From positions 17,330 through 81,329 of the forward strand of contig DBIU01000015.1 of NCBI GenBank assembly GCA_002304735.1: DNA of 64,000 bases, written 5' to 3'. Both the position numbers and the translations under genes were made by a program. Below the pieces are notes generated by a model, which saw only the letters and a list, made by a program, of their open reading frames with translations, ran no database searches and was not told the DNA's origin. Positions 17,040-26,368 of this stretch are shown one piece after another. The DNA is from Ruminococcaceae bacterium UBA794 (GTDB lineage: Bacteria; Bacillota; Clostridia; Oscillospirales; Ruminococcaceae). Position 1 is the first letter of the stretch. Each line of letters opens with the position of its first letter.

Positions 17040-17782
17040 TCCGCGACGTCAATCCACGTCAGAAGCAGCTCGCGCTCCTCGGGACGTCTGAATTTAAGCT
17101 GCGCCGCCGCGACAATCGGAAGCCACTCGCGAACCTTTTTCTTGTCGGCGGAAGCCTTTTCGCAATAAATCGAAAGGTATTTCTCGGCAGTTTCGGTTTT
17201 GTGCCTCAAGCAAAATCCGAGATACGTCCGCGCCGCGTCCGCAAGCGGATTTCCCTGCTTTGCCTTGAACCAATCCACAACGAACATTCCCTTGTCGTTT
17301 ACGATGATATTTTCGGGCAAAAACTCGCCGTGGCAGACCGCCGCCGCGTCCTCCATACCCGAAAGTTTCGTGAGAAGCTCGTATTTTTTCACATCGTCAA
17401 TGATATCAAGCCCCTCGATTGAACGCTTGAGGTAATCCTTAAGGCGGCTGAGCTTGCCCGAACGAAGCGCGTTAACTTCAATCTGCAAATCCGCCATTTT
17501 CCCGAGAAGCTCCTCGGAGCGCGGTTCTTCGCGCATCATCTCGTCAAGCGTTTTTCCTTTAATATAGGTATATTCGATAGCCCACTTGCCGTCCTCTTTG
17601 ACGGCGCCGATTATTTCGGGCATCTTTTCAAAGCCCGTTTCCTCGACTCTGGTGTGAGTAAGCGCCTCGTAAAACACAACGCTTTTCGGCTCGTCCGGCT
17701 CTTTGAACACCTTTACGCACTTATCGCCGTGTTCATAAACCGAAACTTTAGCGCTGTCCGCAATCAATTTTTTCAGTTCCAT
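17030..17782 (-). CDS. Aminoglycoside/choline kinase-like phosphotransferase
   Basis: 250 residues of the protein-kinase-like APH/choline kinase fold. The catalytic loop is CHGEFLPENIIV (His-Gly-Glu in place of His-Gly-Asp, with the Asn of the loop retained), followed by the metal-binding VVDWFKA. The likely substrate is a sugar or amino alcohol rather than an antibiotic, because the gene forms one unit with an HD-GYP gene and a nucleotidyltransferase; this is inference. Two ATGs fit: one at 17788 only 2 nt from AGGAGG, and one at 17782 with 8-nt spacing, which is preferred. Confidence 0.75.
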   Translation of the reverse strand: MELKKLIADSAKVSVYEHGDKCVKVFKEPDEPKSVVFYEALTHTRVEETGFEKMPEIIGAVKEDGKWAIEYTYIKGKTLDEMMREEPRSEELLGKMADLQIEVNALRSGKLSRLKDYLKRSIEGLDIIDDVKKYELLTKLSGMEDAAAVCHGEFLPENIIVNDKGMFVVDWFKAKQGNPLADAARTYLGFCLRHKTETAEKYLSIYCEKASADKKKVREWLPIVAAAQLKFRRPEERELLLTWIDVADYL

Positions 17783-17797
17783 AGACATAGCCTCCTG

Positions 17798-18925
17798 TTA
17801 TTCGTCGATATCGCCCTCGTAAAGCCCTTTCACGGAAAGCGTGAGGAAGCGGAAATCGTTCATAAGGTCGACGATTTCGCCGCCCGTGCCGCCCATAATC
17901 CGAACAACGGGACGAAGCACGTTTCCCGTGTGTTTGACAACCGAGCCGTGCCGCCCGTCCGAAAGCGTTACGATAGTACCGATAGGATAAGGATTAAACG
18001 CGTGCAGGAAAGCCGTTGCGACGTCAAGGTCGAAGTGCGTTCCGCCCGCGCCGAGGATATATTCCTCCGTTTCCGCGACGGACCACGGCTTTCTGTAAGG
18101 GCGGTTTGAGGTGAGCGCGTCAAAAACGTCGCAGACGCTCAAAATTCTCGCGACAAGCGGAATTTTCTTCCCCGAAATGCCTGTCGGATAGCCCGTGCCG
18201 TCGTATTTTTCCTGATGAAAAAGCACTCCCGAAAGCACGTTCGGGCTGAAATGACCGCCCTTTTTAAGGATATTGTAACCGATAAGCGGGTGACGCTTAA
18301 TCTCCTCAAATTCTTTATCCGTAAGCTTTCCGGGCTTTATTATAATTTCGTGGTCTATGTTCGACTTTCCGATATCGTGAAGAAGTCCCGCGAGAACAAT
18401 ATCTTTTTTCTCGTCTGCGGAAAGTCCTATTTCCGCGCAAACTCCCGCCGAAAGCATAGCGACGCGCAAACAGTGCTTATAGGTATAATCGTCAAAATTC
18501 TGAAGCGCAATCATCTGATTTGCGAGAAAATCCGAATTTCCCGTGATATCGGCGATGATGTTGTCGGCGATATCGTCAACGCGCTTCACGGAAGCAACGG
18601 AAAGCTCCTTTATGCCCTCCGTGCCGCCGTCGAAAATCCCGTTAAGGTCGGTAAGTGCGTGGGTGATATTCTGATTGATAACCCGCTCGGGGCGCTTGGG
18701 CTTTTCCGGAACAGGTTCTTCCTCCTGCGCGGGAGAATCGCTTTCGATGCCCCAGCCGACGACGTTTACGGTTTTGATGCCGCATTTTCGCAGCGTTTCA
18801 ATCATATCGAACGACAAAAATGTGGCTTTTTTATAAAGCAGCTTATACTCCGTTGCGCTTGTGGAGTAAACATTGTCCGCAAGCTGCATACCCTCGCGGA
18901 GCTTATCGACCGAAACAATCAGCAT
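17798..18925 (-). CDS. HD-GYP domain protein (putative cyclic-di-GMP phosphodiesterase)
   Basis: 375 residues. An N-terminal PilZ-like or linker part of about 130 residues, with a Pro/Glu-rich break near residues 65-85, precedes a full HD-GYP domain: YKHCLRVAMLS, GLLHDIGK, the IKRHP and FHQEKYDGTGYP motifs, and DVFDALTSNRPYR. HD-GYP proteins hydrolyse cyclic di-GMP to GMP, or bind related dinucleotides. The C-terminal 60 residues contain a small beta domain (VTLSDGRHGSVVKH). AGGAT lies before the ATG. Middle gene of a three-gene unit, 15 nt before the kinase gene. Confidence 0.9.
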   Translation of the reverse strand: MLIVSVDKLREGMQLADNVYSTSATEYKLLYKKATFLSFDMIETLRKCGIKTVNVVGWGIESDSPAQEEEPVPEKPKRPERVINQNITHALTDLNGIFDGGTEGIKELSVASVKRVDDIADNIIADITGNSDFLANQMIALQNFDDYTYKHCLRVAMLSAGVCAEIGLSADEKKDIVLAGLLHDIGKSNIDHEIIIKPGKLTDKEFEEIKRHPLIGYNILKKGGHFSPNVLSGVLFHQEKYDGTGYPTGISGKKIPLVARILSVCDVFDALTSNRPYRKPWSVAETEEYILGAGGTHFDLDVATAFLHAFNPYPIGTIVTLSDGRHGSVVKHTGNVLRPVVRIMGGTGGEIVDLMNDFRFLTLSVKGLYEGDIDE

Positions 18926-18950
18926 AATTAATCCTCAAGATGCGATAAAA

Positions 18951-19856
18951 TCATAACGGCGAACCGTAAATTCCATTCTTAACGTAATCTGCAAGCGTAT
19001 TTTTCGCCTGCTCGGCGTCGCTTTCGTAGGTTATACCGAACCAACGGCTGTCGGTCGGGATATCCTTGACCCTATAAGCGCGCGAGTGAATTTCACGGCT
19101 CACGGCTTCAGCGATAGTCAGCTCGGATTTAAGCTCGTCGGGCTGAAGATTGTTGAGGAATTTCCTGAGCTGATGAGCGAGGATATCCATAAAAGCCGCG
19201 TTAAATCCCCACATACTCATAGAAGTCGTGTCGTTATCGCCGAGAATTTTCTCATATCCGTCGTATTTTCCGCGAATAACGCCGTCCTCGCCGCGGAAAA
19301 TCTGCTTTGTTTCCTCAACCGAAGTGAGAAGCCCCTCCGCGTTTGTGCGGCAGATACCGCGGTTTACGGGACCGTTGTCGGAGAGCGTGTTCTTGAGGAG
19401 GAAATCAATTGAGCAAGCGTCCGCCGCAGGATTTTTGAAGAAGCCCGCGAGCGCCGAAAACGCCTCCGCTCCATAGAAATCGTCCGCGTTGATTACCGCG
19501 AAATCGCCGTCGAGCGCGTCCTTGCAGCAATAAAGCGCCTGCGCGGTACCCCAAGGCTTTGTTCTCGCGGGGAAATCGCCTTTTCTCACGGGAAGCTTGT
19601 CGGTTGACTGAAACACATATTCGGTGTTGACGATACGGGAAATTCTGTCGCCGATTGTGGACTTAAACAGCTCCTCGATGTCCTTTCTGATAATGAAAAG
19701 CACTCTCGTAAAGCCGTTTTTCACCGCGTCGTGAACCGAATAATCAATCAAAAGCTCGCCGTTCGGACCGAGCGGTTCAAGCTGCTTAATTCTGTTTCCG
19801 TTTGCATAGCGCGAGCCCATTCCCGCCGCCAGCACTACTAAAGTTAATTCCGACAT
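18951..19856 (-). CDS. Sugar-phosphate nucleotidyltransferase-like protein
   Basis: 301 residues. The N-terminal signature VVLAAGMGSRYANGNRIKQLEPLG is the Gly-rich nucleotide-binding loop of NDP-sugar pyrophosphorylases. INADDFYG is the metal-binding region and GTAQALYC matches the uridylyl/guanylyl transferase pattern. It would activate a sugar 1-phosphate with NTP; the specific sugar is not readable. An upstream ATG at 19889 exists, but AAGGAG stands 6 nt before the ATG at 19856. First of the unit with the HD-GYP and kinase genes. The kinase plus nucleotidyltransferase combination suggests salvage of a free sugar or alcohol into an activated donor. Confidence 0.8.
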   Translation of the reverse strand: MSELTLVVLAAGMGSRYANGNRIKQLEPLGPNGELLIDYSVHDAVKNGFTRVLFIIRKDIEELFKSTIGDRISRIVNTEYVFQSTDKLPVRKGDFPARTKPWGTAQALYCCKDALDGDFAVINADDFYGAEAFSALAGFFKNPAADACSIDFLLKNTLSDNGPVNRGICRTNAEGLLTSVEETKQIFRGEDGVIRGKYDGYEKILGDNDTTSMSMWGFNAAFMDILAHQLRKFLNNLQPDELKSELTIAEAVSREIHSRAYRVKDIPTDSRWFGITYESDAEQAKNTLADYVKNGIYGSPL

Positions 19857-20184
19857 AATGCTCTCCTTTATACTCCGATTTTTTGTCAAGATTTTCCTTT
19901 TTCATAAAGGCAATCGCGCAGTTTCCTGCCTTGCCTTTGCCGGCGAACGTTCGCTTTCGCCGTTTCACCGGTTTGCTCGTGTATTTGAACAACAGTTTTT
20001 GCGGTACAGCCCATTTTCCCGCGAAATCGCTGCAATTTACTGCAAAGCGGGGATTTTTCGCGCGGTTTGAACTGCAAAAAGCTGCAAATTCGCGGTTTTT
20101 TGCGAATTTTATTATTCATAATCGGCAGCTTTCCGAGAACCGCAAAGCCGCTTTCCCCGAAATTCGCCGCGTTAAACCGGCAAA
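19857..20184. other. 328-nt intergenic region, no gene seen
   Basis: It lies between the valS stop and the nucleotidyltransferase start, both on the minus strand. It holds several copies of CTGCAA or GCTGCAA within 20025-20090 and a hairpin with arms AAATTCGC (20086-20093) and GCGAATTT (20102-20109), a possible valS terminator. No confident promoter. Short open frames here have no ribosome site or recognisable product. Confidence 0.5.
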
Positions 20185-22818
20185 TTACCGAAGGCTCTCA
20201 ATCGACTCGTTGATTTTCGCCATCTTTTCCTCCGCCTTGGCAAGCTTCGCGCGCTCGTTCTCAATCTGCGCTGCGGGCGCTTTCGCGAGGAAGCCCTGAT
20301 TATTAAGCTTGCCCGAAAGGAAGTCTATGTCCTTCTGCGCCGCCTTCTTTTCCTTTTCAAGGCGCGCAAGCTCCTTTTCCTTATCGACAAGCTCGCCCAT
20401 CGGCATAAATATTCTCGCCGCGTCGGTTACAACCGTCGCCATTCCGTCTGCCGAGGGCGCTTCGCTCGTTACCGTAAATTCGCCCGCTCCCGCAAGCTTC
20501 TCAAAGAACGCGCGGCTGTTTGCAAAAAGCTCGGTAAGCTTCGTTTCAACAATCATCGTGACCTTCTTCGACGGGGGAACGTTCATCTCGTTTCTTCTTA
20601 CGCGAACGGCGCTGATTGCCTCGACAATCTTTGAGAAATCAGCCTGTTCCTTTGTAAACGCGAGCTTTTCGTCATATTCGCACCACTTCGCCATCATAAT
20701 GCTCTCGGTTTCGCCGTGAGGAATAGACTGCCATATTTCCTCCGTAACAAACGGCAGGAACGGGTGAAGCGTCTTTAACACTCCCGTCATTATGAACACG
20801 AGAACCTTCTGCGCCGCAAGCGCGGTTTCGCCGCCCGCCGCTATTCTCGGCTTTGTAAGCTCGATATACCAATCGCAGAAAATATCCCAGATGAAATCGT
20901 AAAGATTGCCGACGGCAACGCCGATTTCATAGGCTTCAAGGTTCGCCGTGACGTTCTTTATCATATCGTTAAACAGCGACAGAACCCACTTGTCCTCAAT
21001 CGGCAGATTTTCGGGAAGCTCTCCCGCCTCGAAATCCTCCGGCAAATTCATCAGAATATAGCGGGAAGCGTTCCAGAGCTTGTTGATAAAGTTTCTCGAA
21101 TTGAGAAGCTTCGTTTCCGTCCAGCGCATATCGTTTCCGGGCGCGTTTCCCGTCACAAGCGTAAGGCGGAGCGCGTCCGCGCCGTATTTGTCGATAATCT
21201 CAAGCGGGTCGACGCCGTTTCCGAGCGACTTCGACATCTTTCTGCCCTGCTCGTCGCGCACAAGTCCGTGTATCAGAACATCGGTGAACGGCTTTTCACC
21301 CGTGTGTTCGATACCCGAGAAAATCATTCTCGATACCCAGAAACCAATAATATCATATCCCGTAACAAGCGTGTTTGTGGGGTAAAAATACTCAAGGTCG
21401 GGCGTTTTTTCGGGCCAGCCGAGCGTTGAAAACGGCCAGAGCGCCGAGCTGAACCATGTATCGAGCGTATCCTCGTCCTGCTTCATCGCGCCGCCGCATT
21501 TCGGGCATTTTTCGGGAGCTTCAAGCGAGATTTCCGTGTGTCCGCAGTCGGGATTTTGGCAGTAATACGCGGGTATTCTGTGTCCCCACCAAAGCTGACG
21601 CGAAATGCACCAATCGCGGATATTCTCCATCCAATAGAGATAGCTGTTCTCGAAACGCTTCGGGATATAGCGAAGCTCTCCGCTCTTAACAACGTCAATC
21701 GCGGGCTGTGCAAGCTTTTTCATCGAAACGAACCACTGCTTTGATATAAGCGGCTCGACGACGGTATGGCAGCGCTGGCAGGTGCCTACGTTGTGCTTGT
21801 GCGGAACCACCTTTACGAGAAGTCCCTGCGCCTGCAAATCCTCAACCATAGCCCTGCGCGCTTCATATCTGTCCATTCCCGCGTATTTTCCGCCGTATTC
21901 CGCGCTTATCGTCGCGTCGTCGTTCATAATATTGATAATGGGAAGATTGTGACGCTGACCGACTCCATAGTCGTTAGGGTCGTGCGCGGGGGTTATCTTT
22001 ACGCAGCCCGTTCCGAACTCCATATCGACATAATCGTCCGCGACAACGGGAATTTCCCTGTCCGTAAGCGGAAGCTTCAGCATTTTTCCGACAATGCTTG
22101 CATAGCGCTCGTCCTTGGGATTAACCGCAACCGCGGTATCGCCGAGAAGCGTTTCGGGACGCGTCGTCGCAATCTCGACATAGCCCGTTCCGTCCGCGAA
22201 CGGATAATTTATGTGCCAGAAAAAGCCGTCCTGCTCCTCGTATTCGCACTCGATATCCGAAATGGACGTCTTGCAGTTCGGGCACCAGTTGATTATTCTC
22301 TCGCCGTGATAAATCAGACCTTTATTGTACAGGTCCATAAACACCTTTTCAACGGCTCTCGAGCAGCCCTCGTCAAGCGTAAAGCGCTCTCTCGCCCAAT
22401 CGCAGGACGAACCGAGCTTTCTCTGCTGGAGGTCAATTCTTCCGCCGTATTCGCGCTTCCAAGCCCACGCTCTTTCAAGGAATTTCTCTCTGCCTATCTG
22501 CTCCTTTGTAACGCCCTCCTCTTTCATCGCGGCGACAATCTTCGCTTCCGTCGCAATCGAAGCGTGGTCGGTTCCCGGAAGCCACAGCGCGGAGTATCCC
22601 TGCATTCTTCTCCAGCGGATAAGCGTGTCCTGAAGCGTGCTGTCGAAAGCGTGTCCGAGGTGAAGCTGCCCCGTGATGTTTGGCGGCGGCATTACTATCG
22701 TAAACGGCTTTTTCTTCGGGTCGATTTCCGCGTGGAAATAGCCCTTTTCCTCCCAATCCTTATAAATTCTCTCCTCAAATTCCTTGGGATTATAGGTCTT
22801 GCTGAGTTCCTTTCTCAT
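20185..22818 (-). CDS. valS: Valyl-tRNA synthetase
   Basis: Charges tRNA-Val with valine; class I synthetase, 877 residues, the usual length. Visible: the signature PPPNITGQLHLGHAFD (HIGH-type), the editing (CP1) domain with TTRPETLLGDTAVAV, the KMSKSLGNGVDP loop, an anticodon-binding domain and the C-terminal coiled coil (residues about 810-877, Lys/Glu heptads) that binds tRNA. The ATG follows the rqcH stop by 4 nt, with GAGG just upstream, so both are likely co-translated. Confidence 0.98.
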   Translation of the reverse strand: MRKELSKTYNPKEFEERIYKDWEEKGYFHAEIDPKKKPFTIVMPPPNITGQLHLGHAFDSTLQDTLIRWRRMQGYSALWLPGTDHASIATEAKIVAAMKEEGVTKEQIGREKFLERAWAWKREYGGRIDLQQRKLGSSCDWARERFTLDEGCSRAVEKVFMDLYNKGLIYHGERIINWCPNCKTSISDIECEYEEQDGFFWHINYPFADGTGYVEIATTRPETLLGDTAVAVNPKDERYASIVGKMLKLPLTDREIPVVADDYVDMEFGTGCVKITPAHDPNDYGVGQRHNLPIINIMNDDATISAEYGGKYAGMDRYEARRAMVEDLQAQGLLVKVVPHKHNVGTCQRCHTVVEPLISKQWFVSMKKLAQPAIDVVKSGELRYIPKRFENSYLYWMENIRDWCISRQLWWGHRIPAYYCQNPDCGHTEISLEAPEKCPKCGGAMKQDEDTLDTWFSSALWPFSTLGWPEKTPDLEYFYPTNTLVTGYDIIGFWVSRMIFSGIEHTGEKPFTDVLIHGLVRDEQGRKMSKSLGNGVDPLEIIDKYGADALRLTLVTGNAPGNDMRWTETKLLNSRNFINKLWNASRYILMNLPEDFEAGELPENLPIEDKWVLSLFNDMIKNVTANLEAYEIGVAVGNLYDFIWDIFCDWYIELTKPRIAAGGETALAAQKVLVFIMTGVLKTLHPFLPFVTEEIWQSIPHGETESIMMAKWCEYDEKLAFTKEQADFSKIVEAISAVRVRRNEMNVPPSKKVTMIVETKLTELFANSRAFFEKLAGAGEFTVTSEAPSADGMATVVTDAARIFMPMGELVDKEKELARLEKEKKAAQKDIDFLSGKLNNQGFLAKAPAAQIENERAKLAKAEEKMAKINESIESLR

Positions 22819-22822
22819 ATCC

Positions 22823-24562
22823 TCAATTGTCCTCCGTTATTTTAAGTTTATCGGTTTCTTCCTCGCTCGGCGTAACGTAGAGCGTTCTGTTGTCCGTGAA
22901 AATAACTGTTCCCGGACGCGCGCCCGCAGGCTTTTTCACGAACTTTACCGCGGTGTAGTCCACCGGCACTCCCGAACCGTTTTTCGCCTTTGAATGATAT
23001 GCCGCAAGCCGCGCCGCTTCAACAATCGTGCGCTCCGGCGGCGTTTTGCCTTCCGTTTTTATTATAACGTGCGAACCCGCGATATCCTTGACGTGGAGCC
23101 AGATATCGCTCGCCTTCGACGTTTTAAGCGTAAGCTCGTCGTTCTGCTTGTTGTTTTTGCCCACAAGTATCGTAAATCCATCGCTCGAACGGAATTTCAG
23201 CGGCTCGGATTTCTTCGGCTTAGAGAGCGTTTTTTCGCCGCGGATAAGCCCCTGCTCGGCAAGCTCGCGCTTTATCTCGGTAAGCTCGCCGTCCGTCTTG
23301 GCGCGCGTTACGCTGTCAAGCAGACTTTCATAGTACGAAAGCTCGCTTTTTCCCTCTTTAATCAGCCCCGTGAGCATCTTTTCAGCAGTACACAGCTTTC
23401 GGTACTCGGAATAGTATTTCTGAGCGTTCTGCGCGGGCGAAAGCCTTGCGTCAAGCGCGATTTTGCGCTGTTCGCCCGTGTAAAAATCATCGAGCACGGC
23501 GCTTGTCATTCCTTTTTCGAGGCGGTATATATTCGCGTTTACAATGTCGCCGCAAGCGCGAAGATTTTCCCTGTCCGCGCAATCCGCAAGCTCTTTTTTC
23601 TGCAATTCAAGCTTTCTCGCGGTTCTCTCGGCGCGGCTCTTTATCAGCTTAAGCATATCCCGCGCGCGCTGGCTCGCTCGGTCGGATTTCTTCTCGTAAA
23701 AATCGTCCAAAAGAGCGTTCGCGCTTGCAAAATGCCGCTTTGCAAAGCCGTTTCCGTATTGATTGACGTCGACGAACGAAAAATCCTTCTTCGCGCCGCT
23801 TTCGTCGATTATCTCCGTGAAACAAGCCGCTTTTCTCGCGTTATCAAAAAATAAGTCAAGCCGCTCTTTCTGCTCGTCCGAAAGCTCGCAGCACACCGCG
23901 TCCGTATCTCCCGCCGCATAATAAGCCGCTTCGCGCGCAAATATCGGCGAAATCCCCTCCAGAACCGCAGGCAAAGCCTTTGCAAGCCGCTCGGTCTTAT
24001 TCTCAATCAGCGCCGAGATTTTCCGGTCTTTTTCAGCGAAAAAGTCAACTCGTTCAAGCCGCGGCGGCGTTTCGTACACAATGTTCGGCAAAATCCTCCG
24101 AACTCCCGAAATTTCGTCCGTAACGCGCTTTATGCTGTCGATAACCCTTTCGCCGCGCACGAGAATTATATTGCTGAAGCGCCCCATAATCTCGGCAATC
24201 AGCGTGTTCGTCACGATATCGCCGATTTCATTCACGCACTCAAAATCAAAGTAAAGTATCCTCTCCAGCCCGTCCTGCCGTATCCCCAAAAGCCGCCCGC
24301 TTCCAAGGTGCTTCCTCAGAAGCATACAGAACATCGGCGGACTCGGCGGGTTTTCAAGCGCCGCTTCCGTCAGATTTACCCGAGCAGCCGAGCCGTTTGA
24401 CGAGAAGATAACCCGCTTTGCGCCTCTGTCCGAGCTGTTCGGCTTTCTGAACGATATCACGACTTCTTCCCGCGACGGCTGGAAAATCTTCTCAATCCGC
24501 GAGCCGACAAGCTCAGAAAGCTCCTCGCGGACGTATTTCAGCATTGCGCCGTCAAGTGACAA
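22823..24562 (-). CDS. rqcH: Rqc2/NEMF homolog (NFACT family)
   Basis: Ribosome quality-control factor. In characterised bacteria RqcH binds stalled 50S subunits and adds C-terminal alanine tails. 579 residues: NFACT-N domain (starting DGAMLKYVREEL, with the fold residues GSRIEKIFQPS), a helix-hairpin-helix and coiled-coil middle (about 280-430), and the NFACT-R domain with SSDGFTILVGKNNKQNDELT and DIWLHVKDIAGSHVII. Older annotation calls this family fibronectin-binding protein. The start is a TTG at 24562 behind AAGGAGA. Confidence 0.93.
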   Translation of the reverse strand: MSLDGAMLKYVREELSELVGSRIEKIFQPSREEVVISFRKPNSSDRGAKRVIFSSNGSAARVNLTEAALENPPSPPMFCMLLRKHLGSGRLLGIRQDGLERILYFDFECVNEIGDIVTNTLIAEIMGRFSNIILVRGERVIDSIKRVTDEISGVRRILPNIVYETPPRLERVDFFAEKDRKISALIENKTERLAKALPAVLEGISPIFAREAAYYAAGDTDAVCCELSDEQKERLDLFFDNARKAACFTEIIDESGAKKDFSFVDVNQYGNGFAKRHFASANALLDDFYEKKSDRASQRARDMLKLIKSRAERTARKLELQKKELADCADRENLRACGDIVNANIYRLEKGMTSAVLDDFYTGEQRKIALDARLSPAQNAQKYYSEYRKLCTAEKMLTGLIKEGKSELSYYESLLDSVTRAKTDGELTEIKRELAEQGLIRGEKTLSKPKKSEPLKFRSSDGFTILVGKNNKQNDELTLKTSKASDIWLHVKDIAGSHVIIKTEGKTPPERTIVEAARLAAYHSKAKNGSGVPVDYTAVKFVKKPAGARPGTVIFTDNRTLYVTPSEEETDKLKITEDN

Positions 24563-24573
24563 GTCTTTTCTCC

Positions 24574-25353
24574 TTAATCATAGCAATATCCGCAGGGGTC
24601 CTCCTCGACTTCCGAGGAAAAAACCGCGACCTGCGGGAATTTTTTCGTAACAATTGCGGCTATCCTGTGCGAAGCGGCTTTTTCCGTGCCGTAATGCCCC
24701 GCGTCAACGAGCGCCATTCCGCAATTCTCCGCTTCAATCCAGAAATTATGCTTTATATCGCCCGAAATTATCGCGTCTACGCGCTTTTCACGCGCAAGCT
24801 CCATAACCTTGCCGTCAATTCCCGCGCCGCAGCACACCGCTATCCTGCTTATCGCGCGCTCCGTTTTAAGGTATTTCACGCAATCGAGATAAAGCGACTT
24901 CCTGCAATGCTCCGCGAGCGCCTTAGACGTAAACTCGAACGGCGTATCGCATATCGCCCCGAAGCCGCTTCCGTCAGGCTGCGTAACCTCGAGAACCTCG
25001 CTTTTTTCAAAGCCCAGAAGCTCCAAAAGCGCGTCGTTTACGCCGCCCTCTGCTATGTCGAAATTCGTATGCACCGCAATCGCCGATATGTTCTTCTCGA
25101 TAAGACCGCGCACGGGACTCCGGCTCGGTATGCTCTTAAGCCCGCCGAAAATCACCGGATGATGCGAAATAATCAGATTTGCGCCCTTTTCGGACGCTTC
25201 CTTTATCACCTTGTGCGTTATGTCAAGGCAGCAGCATATCCCCGTAACCTCGGTTTCTTCGCCGCCCACAAGCAATCCCACATTGTCAAAGCTCTCCGCC
25301 GTCCGAAACGGCGCGGTTTTATCCAAAAATTCAACAACTTCGCCTATCGTCAT
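24574..25353 (-). CDS. Nif3-like dinuclear metal-centre protein
   Basis: 259 residues of the Nif3/YqfO/YbgI family, which form toroidal hexamers with a two-metal site. Metal ligands are visible in ISHHPVIF, in AVHTNFD, and near the C-terminus in ISGDIKHNFW and DAGHYGTE. Function is uncertain in the family (GTP cyclohydrolase I type 2 annotation is unproven). It overlaps trmK by 23 nt. The trmK-Nif3 pairing is common in Firmicutes, which supports both calls. Confidence 0.92.
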   Translation of the reverse strand: MTIGEVVEFLDKTAPFRTAESFDNVGLLVGGEETEVTGICCCLDITHKVIKEASEKGANLIISHHPVIFGGLKSIPSRSPVRGLIEKNISAIAVHTNFDIAEGGVNDALLELLGFEKSEVLEVTQPDGSGFGAICDTPFEFTSKALAEHCRKSLYLDCVKYLKTERAISRIAVCCGAGIDGKVMELAREKRVDAIISGDIKHNFWIEAENCGMALVDAGHYGTEKAASHRIAAIVTKKFPQVAVFSSEVEEDPCGYCYD

Positions 25354-26008
25354 TTTCGCAGTCCACCGCTTTTCTCATAACAGCGTCAGCCAGCTTCCGA
25401 AGCCGCTCGGCTTCTTCGGCAAGCCCGCCCGATTTTTCCATTCCTCGCGCGTTTTTCCTCAGCTTCTCCGCAACCGCCTCAAGATAAACCTTGTCGCGGT
25501 TTTTTCCGCAGAGAGCCTCGATTTCGCCGATTTCACGCGCTTTTCCCGTATAGCTCCACAGCATAACGGAGTAGATTTTTCCGCCGTCGCAGGCGGTTTT
25601 CTCCTCCAAAAGCTCAAATCCCGCGCCGTAAAGCCGTTTGCGCATAACCGCAGCCTTCGTCATCGGCTGCAAAATAAACCGCGTATTTTCATTCTTGAAA
25701 CGGCAGCGCTCCGCGATTTCCGCGATAAGCTCGCCGCCCATTCCGCATATTATCACGTCGTCGGCATAGTCAATCCCGTCAAGCCCGTCCGATTTCACCG
25801 TCAAAACGCCCTTTGCGTTAAGCTCCGAAAGCGTTCTCCGCGCGGCTTCGAGCGGTCCGTCCTTAATGTCCGACGCAATTACGCGGCAATTCTTCTCAAG
25901 TGCCAGAGCGGCGGCAAGCCTTGCGTGGTCGCAGCCAACGTCAACCGACGTCGCGCCGCTTCTGCAAAAGCCAAACGCCGCTTTGAGCCTGTTGTCAAGA
26001 TTAACCAA
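25331..26008 (-). CDS. trmK: tRNA (adenine(22)-N1)-methyltransferase
   Basis: Uses S-adenosylmethionine to make m1A22 in tRNA. 225 residues with a Rossmann methyltransferase core: SVDVGCDHARLAAALA (motif I), VIASDI (acidic end of strand 2) and VIICGMGGELIAEI, which is characteristic of the TrmK family. The start is TTG at 26008, 2 nt after the DUF1858 gene stop, with only a weak ribosome site, so coupling is likely. Confidence 0.9.
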   Translation of the reverse strand: MVNLDNRLKAAFGFCRSGATSVDVGCDHARLAAALALEKNCRVIASDIKDGPLEAARRTLSELNAKGVLTVKSDGLDGIDYADDVIICGMGGELIAEIAERCRFKNENTRFILQPMTKAAVMRKRLYGAGFELLEEKTACDGGKIYSVMLWSYTGKAREIGEIEALCGKNRDKVYLEAVAEKLRKNARGMEKSGGLAEEAERLRKLADAVMRKAVDCENDDRRSC

Positions 26009-26010
26009 AA

Positions 26011-26211
26011 TCAGCCGTTAATCGCTTCGTTGAGCTGCTTCACGATTTCGTCCGCGTCAACTCCGTGAACCATACAAGCCTGTCCGATAGACTCGCCGCG
26101 CGCGGACGGGCAGCCGAGGCAGTGCATTCCCATTCCCATAAGGATAGGAGCGGCAGCCTCCGCGTTAACCTCAAGAATATCGCCTATAAGCGTATCAACC
26201 GTAATATTCAT
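26011..26211 (-). CDS. DUF1858 small protein (redox-disulfide type)
   Basis: 66 residues. The pattern ITVDTLIGDILEVN followed by a GMHCLGCPSA Cys pair marks the DUF1858 family (hybrid-cluster-protein-associated disulfide domain). The two Cys could be redox-active. Function is unknown. The upstream ATG at 26229 encodes the ribosome site; AAGGAAG lies 7 nt before the ATG at 26211, which is preferred. First gene of a run to trmK, Nif3, rqcH and valS. Confidence 0.85.
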   Translation of the reverse strand: MNITVDTLIGDILEVNAEAAAPILMGMGMHCLGCPSARGESIGQACMVHGVDADEIVKQLNEAING

Positions 26212-26262
26212 AATTTTACTTCCTTTCATAATGCATATTGCATAACAATATATACATTTTAT

Positions 26263-26291
26263 ATTATATCACATTATTTGCGGTTTGTCTA
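26263..26291 (-). promoter_or_regulatory. Promoter of the DUF1858-trmK run
   Basis: Minus strand: -35 TAGACA (26286-26291), 17-bp spacer, -10 TATAAT (26263-26268), about 50 nt before the ATG at 26211. Confidence 0.7.
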
Positions 26292-26368
26292 CTACAAATT
26301 TAATTTGTTCGGGAAAATTCACAAATTGTCGCAAATTATTTTGTTAAAAATCACAGAGGTGAGTAGTT

